Source: Sinorhizobium medicae (lineage in GTDB: Bacteria > Pseudomonadota > Alphaproteobacteria > Rhizobiales > Rhizobiaceae). Taken from it: DNA of 64,000 nt. Numbering within the stretch: position 1 is the stretch's first letter; each line of letters begins with the position of its first letter. The translations under genes and the position numbers were made by a program. The stretch covers positions 53,185 through 117,184 of the forward strand of contig NZ_VITA01000018.1 of NCBI RefSeq assembly GCF_007827695.1. The letters are read 5' to 3'. The notes under the pieces were generated by a model, which did not search any database, had not been told where the DNA came from, and saw only the letters and a list, made by a program, of their open reading frames with translations. Positions 36,867 to 45,858 of the stretch are shown here, one piece after another.

Positions 36867-37853
36867 ATGGGGCCAAAGGTTCTGATGACCGCAAAGACGC
36901 TTGCTACGCCGGGGCTGGCCCTGCTCGAGCAAGCCGGCTGCGCGGTCTCCTTTCTTAAGGAAGGCACGGAAGCGGAACTCGCAGAAAGTCTGCGGTCGAC
37001 TCCCTTCGATGCCGTCATCTCCCGCACCTTGGCGCTACCGGCAATGATGATCGAGACGGCACCTGCCCTGCGCGTCATCTCCCGCCACGGTGTCGGCTAT
37101 AATAATGTCGATATCGAAAGCGCCACCCGGCGCGGAGTGCCGGTGCTGATTGCCGATGGCGCGAATGGCAAATCGGTCGCCGAACTTGCCGTCGGCCTCG
37201 CCCTTTCGGTGGCCCGCAAAATCACGACGCAAGACGCCTCGATTCGCGCCCGCCAGTGGAATCGCTCTGCCTACGGCCTGCAATTTGCCGGCAAGACGGC
37301 AGGGATCGTCGCCTTCGGTGCGATCGGCCGGCGGGTAGCGGAAATTCTGAGGGCAATGGACATGCGGATCATCGCCTTCGACCCCCATGCGCGCGACCGT
37401 TCCACGACCGGGGTCGATTGGACCGAGACGCTGGACGAACTCCTGCAGGAAAGCGATCTCGTTTCGCTTCATTGCCCGTTGACGCCGGAGACCCGCAACA
37501 TGATCACCGCGCCGCGGCTGGCGCGGATGAAGCCGGGCGCAATCCTGATCAATACCGCGCGTGGCGGCCTGATCGACGAAAAGGCATTGGCCGAGGCCGT
37601 TCTTTCCGGACATCTTGCCGGTGCAGGTCTCGACACCTTCGCCGATGAACCCCTCCCCGCCGACCATCCGTTCCTTTCTCTGCCGCAGATCGTGATGACT
37701 CCGCATATGGGCGGAAGCACCGACGTCGCGCTTGATGGCGTTGCGATCAGCGCAGCGCGCAACGTGCTCGACGTCCTGATCGACGGCAAGGTCGATCGCC
37801 GTCTTCTCGTCAACCCGGCGGTTCTCGAACACCGCACCGTCGAAGCAAAGTGA
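36867..37853 (+). CDS. D-isomer-specific 2-hydroxyacid dehydrogenase (PGDH-like)
   Basis: 328 aa. Catalytic residues R232 (TARGGLIDE), E261 (DEPLP) and H280 (TPHMGG) are all present. The NAD-binding turn reads AFGAIG (149-154), with Ala replacing the first Gly of the usual GxGxxG. It oxidises a D- or S-configured 2-hydroxyacid to the 2-oxoacid. First gene of the operon, followed 7 nt later by an RraA-family aldolase, then a tripartite carboxylate transporter and an Ldh_2 dehydrogenase. Two dehydrogenases of unrelated families in one operon suggest handling of both enantiomers of one hydroxyacid. Confidence 0.85.
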   Translation: MGPKVLMTAKTLATPGLALLEQAGCAVSFLKEGTEAELAESLRSTPFDAVISRTLALPAMMIETAPALRVISRHGVGYNNVDIESATRRGVPVLIADGANGKSVAELAVGLALSVARKITTQDASIRARQWNRSAYGLQFAGKTAGIVAFGAIGRRVAEILRAMDMRIIAFDPHARDRSTTGVDWTETLDELLQESDLVSLHCPLTPETRNMITAPRLARMKPGAILINTARGGLIDEKALAEAVLSGHLAGAGLDTFADEPLPADHPFLSLPQIVMTPHMGGSTDVALDGVAISAARNVLDVLIDGKVDRRLLVNPAVLEHRTVEAK

Positions 37854-37860
37854 GTTTTCC

Positions 37861-38574
37861 ATGACAGTCTCTCTCGCGAAAGATGCTCCTGCCGCCGCGT
37901 GGCCGGCAGGCTTCGTCGTCAACCCGCGCCAATCGCATCTCTCGACGGAACTGATCGAGGCCTATCGTTCCGTCCCCGTGCCCCATGCCAGCGACTGCAT
38001 GGGCCGCCATACTGGCGCCCGCGGGCTTATCGCCTATCATGGCGAACAACCGGCGACGATTGCCGGACCGGCTCTCACGGTCCGTATCCGTCCTGGCGAC
38101 AATCTGATGATCCACCTTGCCATCATGACGGCCGAGCCGGGTGATGTGATCGTCATCGACGGCGGCGGCGATCTCTCGACTGCGGTCATCGGCGGTCTGA
38201 TGCGCACCAGCGCTCTTGCTCGCGGCATCGCCGCTTTCGTGCTCGACGGCGCGCTTCGCGATGTCGCCGAGTGGAAGGAGGGCGGCGTTGGTGCCTTCGC
38301 GCGCGGCAATGTGCATCGCGGCCCGAGCAAAGAAGGTCCCGGTGCACTTAACGTGCCGGTGGCCTGTGCGGGCCTGTCGGTGATGCCGGGCGATCTGATT
38401 CTGGCGGATGCGGATGGTGTGGTGGCCGTGCCGGCAGCGGACGCTGAAAGCCTGCTCGCCAGATGCCGCGCCCATGCCGAGCGCGAACGCGCCATCAATG
38501 AAAAGAACAGGACCGGCGAGCCGGACTGGGACCGTTTCAACACCTTGTTGCGGCAAAAGGGCTGCCCGGTCTGA
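37861..38574 (+). CDS. RraA-family aldolase/decarboxylase (HMG aldolase-like)
   Basis: 237 aa. The family core is clear: GDVIVIDGGGDLSTAVIGG, then ARGIAAFVLDGALRD, with the metal/substrate residues of 4-hydroxy-4-methyl-2-oxoglutarate aldolases, and PGDLILADADGVVAVP near the end. These enzymes cleave hydroxylated oxo-dicarboxylates or decarboxylate oxaloacetate. Extended N-terminus compared with RNase E inhibitor RraA, so a catabolic enzyme is likelier. Sits between the hydroxyacid dehydrogenase and the transporter genes of the operon. Confidence 0.82.
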   Translation: MTVSLAKDAPAAAWPAGFVVNPRQSHLSTELIEAYRSVPVPHASDCMGRHTGARGLIAYHGEQPATIAGPALTVRIRPGDNLMIHLAIMTAEPGDVIVIDGGGDLSTAVIGGLMRTSALARGIAAFVLDGALRDVAEWKEGGVGAFARGNVHRGPSKEGPGALNVPVACAGLSVMPGDLILADADGVVAVPAADAESLLARCRAHAERERAINEKNRTGEPDWDRFNTLLRQKGCPV

Positions 38575-38635
38575 AAACTGGAAATACACATATGCCGGCG
38601 CTGGGAAAGCCGGCTCATCTGGAGGAGACGACATA

Positions 38636-39613
38636 ATGATCAGCAGACGTGGATTTCTCGCCGGCACGGCCGGCGTCGCAATGGCGGGTTTCGCAGGTAT
38701 TCGCATCAGCCTGGCTGCGACTTTTGAATCGATGGACATCTTCATCCCCGGTTCGCCCGGCGGCGGCTGGGACCTCACCGGCCGCGTTATTGACGAGGTC
38801 ATGAAGAAGAACGGCCTCATCGGCAATTCGCGGATCACCAATGCCGGCGGCGCCGGCGGTACGATCGGTCTGCCGCAGTTCATCAACCAGTATGACGGCG
38901 AAGCCGATGCGCTGTTCGTCGCCGGCGCCATCATGGTGGGCACCACCATTACCAACAACACGCCGGTCGACCTGACGATGCTGAAGCCGGTGGCGCGACT
39001 GACCGGCGAGTACCAGGTGCTCGTCGTCCCGTCCGCTTCCCCTGTACAGAACCTGACCGACTTCGTGGCACTGCTGAAGAAGGATCCAAGGTCTGTGACC
39101 TGGGCCGGCGGAGCGCCCGGCGGCACCGACCACATCTTTGCCTGCATGATCGCGAAGGCGGCCGGTGTCGCGCTCGGCGATCTCTCCTATGTCGCCTATA
39201 CCGGCGGCGGTGGCGAGGCCATGGCATCCCTTCTCGGCAACCAGGTCTCCTGCGGCATTTCCGGTTACGGCGAATTCGCGGAGCAGATCAAAGCCGGAAA
39301 TTTGCGGGCGATCGCGATTTCCGCGCCGGAACGCGTGTCCGGCATCGAGGTTCCGACGCTTGTGGAACAGGGCGTCGACGTCACGATCTCCAACTGGCGC
39401 GGCGTCTTCGGCGCGCCGAACATCGGCGACGACGAGGTCAAGGCGCTGATCGACCTCACGACCACGATGGTCCAGACCAGGGATTGGAAGGACCAGCTCG
39501 CCACACGCGGATGGAGCGATCAGTTCCTGCCGGGGGCCGAATTCGCGGCCTATCTTGAGAAGGATACGATCGCCACGCGCAGCGTTCTCGTGGACCTCGG
39601 CCTGGCGAAATGA
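38636..39613 (+). CDS. tripartite tricarboxylate transporter binding protein (TctC family)
   Basis: 325 aa with a twin-arginine-like signal (SRRGFLAGTAGVAMAGFAG, cleavage near 27). Mature part has the TctC landmarks IFIPGSPGGGWDLTGRVI and NAGGAGGTIGLPQF. It binds a carboxylate in the periplasm and delivers it to TctAB encoded next. Start ATG 38636 follows GGAGGAGACGACATA. Stop overlaps the tctB-like start. Confidence 0.9.
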   Translation: MISRRGFLAGTAGVAMAGFAGIRISLAATFESMDIFIPGSPGGGWDLTGRVIDEVMKKNGLIGNSRITNAGGAGGTIGLPQFINQYDGEADALFVAGAIMVGTTITNNTPVDLTMLKPVARLTGEYQVLVVPSASPVQNLTDFVALLKKDPRSVTWAGGAPGGTDHIFACMIAKAAGVALGDLSYVAYTGGGGEAMASLLGNQVSCGISGYGEFAEQIKAGNLRAIAISAPERVSGIEVPTLVEQGVDVTISNWRGVFGAPNIGDDEVKALIDLTTTMVQTRDWKDQLATRGWSDQFLPGAEFAAYLEKDTIATRSVLVDLGLAK

Positions 39614-40092
39614 AAGCGCTCGCGGCACGCCCACAGCTCGTCATCGTCTCCCTGATCGTGCTGGCGGTCGGGGCGGCGGTCATGTGGACTGCGACGACGA
39701 TACCGGTCGGACCCGGCGTCGCCGCCGTGGGCCCGCGGTCGTTTCCCTTCGGCGTCGGGCTGCTTCTCATTGCCTGCGGCCTGCTGCTTCTGCTGGAGGC
39801 GAGCCGCGCGCCCTGGGACTGCGAAGCGACCGATCCCGCAGCACCCGGTCTCGATCTCGTACCGCTCGGCATTCTGGCCTGCGGCATGATCGTGAACGTC
39901 CTGCTCATCAAGAGCGCGGGTTTCATTCTCGCATCGACGCTGATGTTCGCCTTCACGGCAAGGGCCTTCGGTGCGCGCCGCCTCTGGCTGTCGGTGCTGA
40001 TCGGTTTCGCACTCGCCCTTGCCACCTATTACGGCTTTGCCCGCATGCTTGATCTGAGGATTGGCGGCGGCTTCATCGAGGACTTGTTCTGA
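39610..40092 (+). CDS. tripartite tricarboxylate transporter small subunit (TctB family)
   Basis: 160 aa with four membrane segments, the usual size and topology of TctB. ATG overlaps the binding-protein stop (ATGA), and its own stop overlaps the TctA start (TGATG). It forms the membrane complex with TctA. Confidence 0.85.
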   Translation: MKALAARPQLVIVSLIVLAVGAAVMWTATTIPVGPGVAAVGPRSFPFGVGLLLIACGLLLLLEASRAPWDCEATDPAAPGLDLVPLGILACGMIVNVLLIKSAGFILASTLMFAFTARAFGARRLWLSVLIGFALALATYYGFARMLDLRIGGGFIEDLF

Positions 40093-41594
40093 TGGACACC
40101 CTCAATGCGCTTCTCGGCGGCTTCGGCTCCGCGCTCTCTCCGATGAACCTGCTATGGGCGCTCCTCGGCGTCACGCTCGGCACGTTCATCGGCGTATTGC
40201 CGGGTCTTGGTCCCGCGCTGACCATCGCACTTCTGCTGCCCATAACCTTCCAGGTCGATCCGGCCGCGGCGTTCATCGTCTTCGGCGGCATCTATTTCGG
40301 CTCGCAGTTCGGCGGCTCGACGACCTCGATCCTCATCAACACGCCCGGTGAAAGCGCCTCGATCGTGACCGCGCTGGAAGGCAACCGAATGGCCCGTAAC
40401 GGCCGCGGCGCGCCAGCCCTTGCGACTGCTGCGATCGGCTCCTTTGTCGCCGGCACGATCGGCGTCGTCTGTCTGAGCCTCCTCGCGCCCGTGGTCGTCA
40501 AGCTGGCGCTCGCCTTCGCGCCGGCAGACTATTTCGCGCTGATGGTTCTGTCCTTCGTCACCGTCGCCGCCGTGCTGGGCAATTCCGTCATACGAGGACT
40601 TACCAGTCTCAGCCTCGGCCTCCTGCTCGGCCTCGTCGGTGTGGATCTGCAATCAGGCCAGGCCCGCTTCACATTCGGCGCGCTCGACCTGCTGGACGGC
40701 ATCGACGTGATCATCGTCGTCGTCGGACTTTTTGCGGTCGGCGAGACGCTGCATCTCGCCACCCGCTACCGCTCCTCCCCGGAAGAGATCATTCCGGTGA
40801 AGGGCTCCATGTGGATGACGGCGCAGGACTGGGCACGCTCCTGGAAAGCCTGGATCCGCGGCGCGCTGATCGGCTTTCCCATCGGTGCGATGCCCGCAGG
40901 GGGGGCCGAGATTCCGACCTTTCTCTCCTATTTCGTCGAAAAGAAGCTCTCGAAACATCCGGAAGAATTCGGCCACGGGGCCATTGAGGGCGTCGCCGGT
41001 CCGGAAGCCGCGAACAATGCGGCGGGAGCCGGCGTCTTCGTGCCGCTGCTGACGCTCGGCATTCCGACCTCGGCGACGGCCGCCGTCATGCTGTCGGCCT
41101 TCCAGAGCTATGGCATCAACCCCGGTCCGCAACTCCTGACCAGCCACGCCGATCTCGTATGGACGCTGATCGCCAGCCTCTATATCGGCAACGTGATGCT
41201 GCTTATCCTGAACCTGCCGCTCGTCGGGCTCTGGGTGCAGATCCTTCGCATTCCGACGCCCTATCTTTATGGCGGCATCCTGCTCTTCGCGACCGTAGGC
41301 ACCTACGGCATCAGCCGTTCGGTCTTCGACCTCGTCATGCTCTATGCCATCGGGCTGGCCGGCTTCTTCATGCGGCGCTACGATTTTCCGACCAGCCCCG
41401 TGATCATCGGCATGATCCTCGGACCCCTCGCCGAGCAGCAGTTCCGCCGGGCCATGACCATGTCGCAGGGGGATCTCTCGGTCTTCGTCGCAAGGCCGAT
41501 TTCAGCAAGCTTGCTTGTACTCGCCTTCATCGCCCTCACGGCACCCATCGTCCTGTCCTTCCTCCGCAGCCGCCGGGAAACGGCTGCCGCCTGA
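40092..41594 (+). CDS. tripartite tricarboxylate transporter large subunit (TctA family)
   Basis: 500 aa with about eleven to twelve membrane segments. Family motifs include [39 protein letters not shown] and NTPGESAS. It is the ion-coupled channel subunit. The three transporter genes are tightly coupled, and an Ldh_2 dehydrogenase follows 21 nt downstream. The carboxylate carried is unknown; a C3-C6 hydroxyacid fits the neighbours. Confidence 0.92.
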   Translation: MDTLNALLGGFGSALSPMNLLWALLGVTLGTFIGVLPGLGPALTIALLLPITFQVDPAAAFIVFGGIYFGSQFGGSTTSILINTPGESASIVTALEGNRMARNGRGAPALATAAIGSFVAGTIGVVCLSLLAPVVVKLALAFAPADYFALMVLSFVTVAAVLGNSVIRGLTSLSLGLLLGLVGVDLQSGQARFTFGALDLLDGIDVIIVVVGLFAVGETLHLATRYRSSPEEIIPVKGSMWMTAQDWARSWKAWIRGALIGFPIGAMPAGGAEIPTFLSYFVEKKLSKHPEEFGHGAIEGVAGPEAANNAAGAGVFVPLLTLGIPTSATAAVMLSAFQSYGINPGPQLLTSHADLVWTLIASLYIGNVMLLILNLPLVGLWVQILRIPTPYLYGGILLFATVGTYGISRSVFDLVMLYAIGLAGFFMRRYDFPTSPVIIGMILGPLAEQQFRRAMTMSQGDLSVFVARPISASLLVLAFIALTAPIVLSFLRSRRETAAA

Positions 41595-41615
41595 AGGCCC
41601 ATAGCGGGAAAAAAC

Positions 41616-42662
41616 ATGTCAGATCATGTCATCCTTGAGGCTGAAGCGCTGCGAGGCTTCACCGAAGACGTCCTCAAAGCTGCCGGTATGCGCCCGCAAC
41701 CGGCGGCAACCGTCGCCGATACGCTTGTTTACGCCGATCTGCGCGGCGTTTCTTCTCATGGCGTCGCGCGGCTGGGTTCCTATCTGGATCGTATCCGTGC
41801 CGGCGTCATGGAGATCGATCCGCAGATGAGGCTCATCCGCGAAGCGCCGGCAAGCGGCCTGCTCGACGCAGGCAACGGCTTCGGCCAGATCGCCGGCATG
41901 ACGGCAATGGAGATTGCGATCGAGAAGGCAAAATCCGCAGGCAGCGCGGTGATCGGCATTGCCAATTCCAATCATTTCGGCGTTGCCGCCTATTTTGCCG
42001 AACGGGCGACGCGCGCCGGCATGGTGGGGATCGTGTTGACGAACTCCTCCCCCGCCATGACGGCCTTCAATACCCGCATTCCGCTGATCGGCACCAATCC
42101 GATCGCCTTCGGAATCCCCGCCGGCGCCGAGCGGCCGATCATACTGGACATGTCGACCTCGTTGGTCGCTCGCGGCAAGATCCGCCTCGCCTCGCTCACC
42201 GGCAAGCCGATCCCTCTGGGCTGGGCCTATGACGATCGGGGGCTTCCGACCGAAGACGCGCATGCCGCGCTGAAGGGCAGCCTTGCTCCTATCGGAGGAC
42301 CGAAGGGGGCCGGCCTGTCGCTGATCATCGATCTTCTGACCGGCGTCCTGACCGGTACGGGGCTGACCGGCGAGGTGAAGAATATCACCGACATTTCCGG
42401 CCCCTCCCGCACCGGACATCTGATGATCGCTTTCGACGTCAGCCGATTCATTTCGCCGGAACTCTTCAAGTCGAGTGTCGACAGCGTAGTCGCCAACATC
42501 AAGGCAATGCCGTCGGCCGACGGCGGTCCGGTCTTTATGCCGGGAGAAATGGAGGCCATAGGGGCCGAAAGACGTGCTCGGGACGGCATCGGTGTTCCGC
42601 GTGACATCGTCGATACGCTTCGGGGGCTCTCCGTCACCTATCTCGGAGAGCTCAGACTGTAG
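41616..42662 (+). CDS. Ldh_2-family (malate/L-lactate/sulfolactate-type) dehydrogenase
   Basis: 348 aa, NAD(P)-dependent type II malate/lactate dehydrogenase family. Signature DLRGVSSHGVARLG near 43-56, catalytic His in GIANSNHFGVAAYFAE, and FGIPAGAERPIILDMSTS. Members include ComC ((R)-sulfolactate dehydrogenase), ureidoglycolate and malate dehydrogenases. Last gene of the operon. With the D-2-hydroxyacid dehydrogenase at its start, it could interconvert enantiomers through the 2-oxoacid. Confidence 0.87.
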   Translation: MSDHVILEAEALRGFTEDVLKAAGMRPQPAATVADTLVYADLRGVSSHGVARLGSYLDRIRAGVMEIDPQMRLIREAPASGLLDAGNGFGQIAGMTAMEIAIEKAKSAGSAVIGIANSNHFGVAAYFAERATRAGMVGIVLTNSSPAMTAFNTRIPLIGTNPIAFGIPAGAERPIILDMSTSLVARGKIRLASLTGKPIPLGWAYDDRGLPTEDAHAALKGSLAPIGGPKGAGLSLIIDLLTGVLTGTGLTGEVKNITDISGPSRTGHLMIAFDVSRFISPELFKSSVDSVVANIKAMPSADGGPVFMPGEMEAIGAERRARDGIGVPRDIVDTLRGLSVTYLGELRL

Positions 42663-42722
42663 CCGGGCTTGAGATCGGGTGCCTGTAGGTCGATCCGCTG
42701 AAATCTTGAGAGCAGTGCCGCC

Positions 42723-43220
42723 CTAGACCTTGCGAGCCGAAGCGCTCGCATTCGCGCCAGGCACAAGCGCCGGGTCGTCGAGCGCCGGATTATAGAACAG
42801 CGAGAGCGTCAGGCTTCGGGCGATACGCTCCGCCGTTTCCATGAACCAGGCCTTCGCCTCGTCGTTCGGCGCAATATCGTCGAGCGTCGCAGCAAAGAGC
42901 TCCAGCCATTTCGGGAAAAGCTCCGGCGTCAGATTGGCAACGCCGAGATGCGCCTGAACCGGTTTGCCGCCATAGGCACCGCTGCGGAAGGCCACGGCGG
43001 ACCAGAAGCTTTTCATCTTCTCCATGTGCTCGGGCCAGCGTCCCGATAGCCTTGCGTCGAAGATGGGTCCGAGTTCCGGATGTGCCAGCACGCGGGCATA
43101 GAACGTGTCGACCAGAGTGCTGATGAACGCGTCATCGACACCCATGGCCTTCATTTCCGCTTCCGCCCGTTCCCGGATCGCAGCGGCATGGATCGTGCGG
43201 CTCTGCATTTCGTCAGCCAT
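42723..43220 (-). CDS. group III truncated haemoglobin
   Basis: 165 aa. The globin core shows FYARVLAHPELGPIFDARLSG, WPEHMEKMKSFWSAVAFRSGAYGG and the proximal-histidine helix HLGVANLTPELFPKWLELF (residue pattern of group III/P globins, which lack the glycine motifs of groups I and II). Probably binds O2 or NO in the cytoplasm; fits a low-oxygen lifestyle. ATG 43220 follows GGAG; longer in-frame starts at 43247 and 43376 are less supported. Converges with the hydroxyacid operon and diverges from otsB. Confidence 0.87.
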   Translation of the reverse strand: MADEMQSRTIHAAAIRERAEAEMKAMGVDDAFISTLVDTFYARVLAHPELGPIFDARLSGRWPEHMEKMKSFWSAVAFRSGAYGGKPVQAHLGVANLTPELFPKWLELFAATLDDIAPNDEAKAWFMETAERIARSLTLSLFYNPALDDPALVPGANASASARKV

Positions 43221-43358
43221 TTCAAACTCCGGCTCTGCCGCTCTCATATAGGTTTTGCGCCTGCCGGACCAAGGGCTCAATCGTCTCTTGCGGCAATCTG
43301 TCTGAATCCTGGAAAGATGGGGTTGGCTGACAAAGCAGCCTGATGTAGACATGACCTC

Positions 43359-44156
43359 ATGGTGAGCCAGGAGCAACTTCTCAGCACCGCGAAACCGGAC
43401 GTGGTTTCAGGAGAGGATTTCATCCTCTCCGCTCTCTCGACAGATTTGCAAAGCTGGGCCCTGTTCCTCGATATCGATGGGACATTGCTCGACCTTGCGG
43501 AAACCCCGGACGCTATTACCGTACCGCCTTCGCTGCCCGCCGATCTCGACGCCTTGTCGAAAAAGCTCGACGGTGCGCTCGCGCTCGTGACCGGCCGCAG
43601 TCTTGACTACGCCGACCAGCTCTTCTCGCTGTCGCATTTTCCCATTGCAGGACTTCACGGCGCCGAGCGCCGCGATCCGGACGGTCAACTGCACAAGGCC
43701 ACGGCGACGGCAGAGTTCGAGCGGCTGAAGGCCGATCTCGTGGCCGATACCGCCAGCTGGGCGGGCGTTTTCATCGAGGACAAGGGGGCGGCAGTCGCCG
43801 CCCATTACCGGCTTGCGCCGGACAGAAAGGACGACGTCGAACTGGTGATGGAGCGAGCGTTGATCCGCGCCGGACCGAACTGGACCGTCCAGCAGGGAAA
43901 GATGGTGATCGAAATCCGTCCGGCCAGTGCCGACAAGGGCAAGGCAATATCGGCCTTCCTGGCCAAGCCCCCCTTTGCAGGCAGACGCCCGATTGCGATC
44001 GGGGATGATGTCACCGACGAAGCGATGTTTCGCGCGGCCAACCGTCTCGGAGGCTATTCGATACGCATCGGACCACACTTGCCTGCGAGCGAAGCGCTCG
44101 GTTCCACCCGCTCTGCCGAGGCGCTGCGCGGCATCATCGCCGCCCTGGCCTCCTGA
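43359..44156 (+). CDS. otsB: trehalose-6-phosphate phosphatase
   Basis: 265 aa, HAD superfamily. Nucleophile motif LFLDIDGTLLDL with D38 and D40; ALVTGRSLDYADQLF; ADKGKAISAFL; and the metal-binding end motif IAIGDDVTDEAMF. It removes phosphate from trehalose-6-phosphate made by OtsA, encoded 45 nt downstream. Trehalose protects rhizobia against drying and osmotic stress. The start has no strong ribosome site; GTG 43362 is possible. Confidence 0.93.
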   Translation: MVSQEQLLSTAKPDVVSGEDFILSALSTDLQSWALFLDIDGTLLDLAETPDAITVPPSLPADLDALSKKLDGALALVTGRSLDYADQLFSLSHFPIAGLHGAERRDPDGQLHKATATAEFERLKADLVADTASWAGVFIEDKGAAVAAHYRLAPDRKDDVELVMERALIRAGPNWTVQQGKMVIEIRPASADKGKAISAFLAKPPFAGRRPIAIGDDVTDEAMFRAANRLGGYSIRIGPHLPASEALGSTRSAEALRGIIAALAS

Positions 44157-44201
44157 CTGTTTGAGCACCTGACCTATATTCCTGCATGAAAGGAGTTCGG
44201 C

Positions 44202-45605
44202 ATGAGCCGTCTCGTAATCGTTTCCAATCGTGTGCCCGTTCCGGACAAGGGTGGCATTGCGCCCGCCGGCGGGTTGGCGGTCGCGCTGAAAGTGGCCCTT
44301 GAAGAGCATGGCGGCATATGGATGGGCTGGTCGGGGCAGTCGAGCGGCGAACACGAGCCGCAGCCCATGGCTCAACTGCGCCAAGGCAATATCACCTATG
44401 CACTCACGGATCTGACCGATACCGATGTCGAAGAATATTACCATGGCTTCGCCAACAGGGTTCTCTGGCCGATTTGCCATTATCGGTTGGATCTCGCGGA
44501 ATATGGTCGCAAGGAGATGGCGGGGTATTTCCGCGTCAACCGCTTCTTCGCCCATCGGCTGGCGCCGCTCGTCGAACCGGATGACATCATCTGGGTGCAT
44601 GACTACCACTTGATTCCTCTCGCCGCGGAACTGCGCCAGATGGGTTTGAAGAACCGCATCGGCTTTTTCCTTCATATTCCCTGGCCGCCTGCCGACGTGC
44701 TCTTCACCATGCCCGTTCACGAGGAAATCATGCGCGGCCTGTCGCATTACGACGTCGTCGGCTTTCAGACCGATCATGACCTTGAGAACTTCGCCGGCTG
44801 CCTCAGACGGGAAGGCATCGGCGATGAACTTGGCGGGGGCCGCTTCAGTGCCTATGGCCGTGTGTTCAAGGGGGGCGTTTATCCGATCGGCATCGAGACC
44901 GCGGCCTTTGCCGAATTCGCCAAAAAGGCGATGACCAACAAGACCGTCAGAAAAGCGCGCGAAAGCATCGAGCACCGCAACCTCATCATAGGTGTCGATC
45001 GCCTGGACTATTCCAAAGGGATCACGCAGCGCATCGATGCGTTCGAGCGTTTCGTCCTGGCCAATCCGGCTCAGCAGGGGCGTGTCACCTATCTGCAGAT
45101 TACGCCGAAGTCCCGCTCCGAAGTGCCTGAATACGAAGCCATGCAGCGCACCGTGGCCGAACAGGCCGGCCGGGTGAACGGCGCGCTCGGCGCGGTCGAC
45201 TGGGTTCCCATTCGATACATCAACCGCTCGGTCGGCAGACATATTCTTGCCGGTCTTTACCGGTTCGGCAAAGTCGGCCTGGTGACGCCGCTTCGAGACG
45301 GGATGAACCTCGTCGCAAAGGAATATGTAGCCGCGCAGGACCCCGAGGACCCAGGCGTGCTTGTACTTTCGCGCTTTGCCGGAGCTGCTCGCGAACTGAG
45401 AGGCGCTCTGCTCGTCAACCCGTATGACATAGAGGGTACCGCCTTTGCCATGGCGCGGGCGCTCAGCATGCCGCTGGACGAGCGGAAGGATCGCTGGAAG
45501 TCGATGATGGATCACCTGCTGGAACACGACGTTTCACGCTGGTGCCGGGATTTTCTCGACGACCTGACGGTATCGGCCGGTCAGCCGGGTTCTGAACCTG
45601 CATGA
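44202..45605 (+). CDS. otsA: trehalose-6-phosphate synthase
   Basis: 467 aa, glycosyltransferase family 20. N-terminal RLVIVSNRVPVPDKGGIAPAGGLAVAL contains the glucose-6-phosphate/UDP contact region; WVHDYHLIPLAAELR and VDRLDYSKGITQRI are family signatures; the C-terminal GMNLVAKEYVAAQ is the nucleotide-sugar site. Makes trehalose-6-phosphate from UDP-glucose and glucose-6-phosphate. Excellent ribosome site AAAGGAG. Forms an otsB-otsA operon. Confidence 0.95.
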   Translation: MSRLVIVSNRVPVPDKGGIAPAGGLAVALKVALEEHGGIWMGWSGQSSGEHEPQPMAQLRQGNITYALTDLTDTDVEEYYHGFANRVLWPICHYRLDLAEYGRKEMAGYFRVNRFFAHRLAPLVEPDDIIWVHDYHLIPLAAELRQMGLKNRIGFFLHIPWPPADVLFTMPVHEEIMRGLSHYDVVGFQTDHDLENFAGCLRREGIGDELGGGRFSAYGRVFKGGVYPIGIETAAFAEFAKKAMTNKTVRKARESIEHRNLIIGVDRLDYSKGITQRIDAFERFVLANPAQQGRVTYLQITPKSRSEVPEYEAMQRTVAEQAGRVNGALGAVDWVPIRYINRSVGRHILAGLYRFGKVGLVTPLRDGMNLVAKEYVAAQDPEDPGVLVLSRFAGAARELRGALLVNPYDIEGTAFAMARALSMPLDERKDRWKSMMDHLLEHDVSRWCRDFLDDLTVSAGQPGSEPA

Positions 45606-45670
45606 GAGGCCCGATGCCTTCTCCTATGGCAGATTGAGGCTGTCCGCCCATTGCGCAGAAGGTGGCGGCA

Positions 45671-45686
45671 GCCGGCAAATGCCGGC
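45671..45686 (+). terminator. short hairpin after otsA
   Basis: GCCGGC (45671-45676), loop AAAT, GCCGGC (45681-45686). A small GC stem in the 253-bp gap between otsA and the ABC-F gene; no T-run follows, so only a weak terminator candidate. Confidence 0.3.
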
Positions 45687-45858
45687 CTCACGCACGCCGC
45701 CATACGCTCCGACCCGCATCGCAGGAAAGGCGCTTAAGCCGGCCAGCCGTATCGAACAGGGATATTGAACCCGGGACGGAAAGGTGCGCTAGCATGGCGT
45801 GACAGCGGCGCCGGCCCGTGGCATAGGGGTGCCCGCACCCAACCAGGCTCCCCTTCCT

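Noticed and set aside
43407..45527. 706-aa open frame on the minus strand
   Set aside because: Antisense to otsB and otsA, both of which carry full sets of catalytic motifs.
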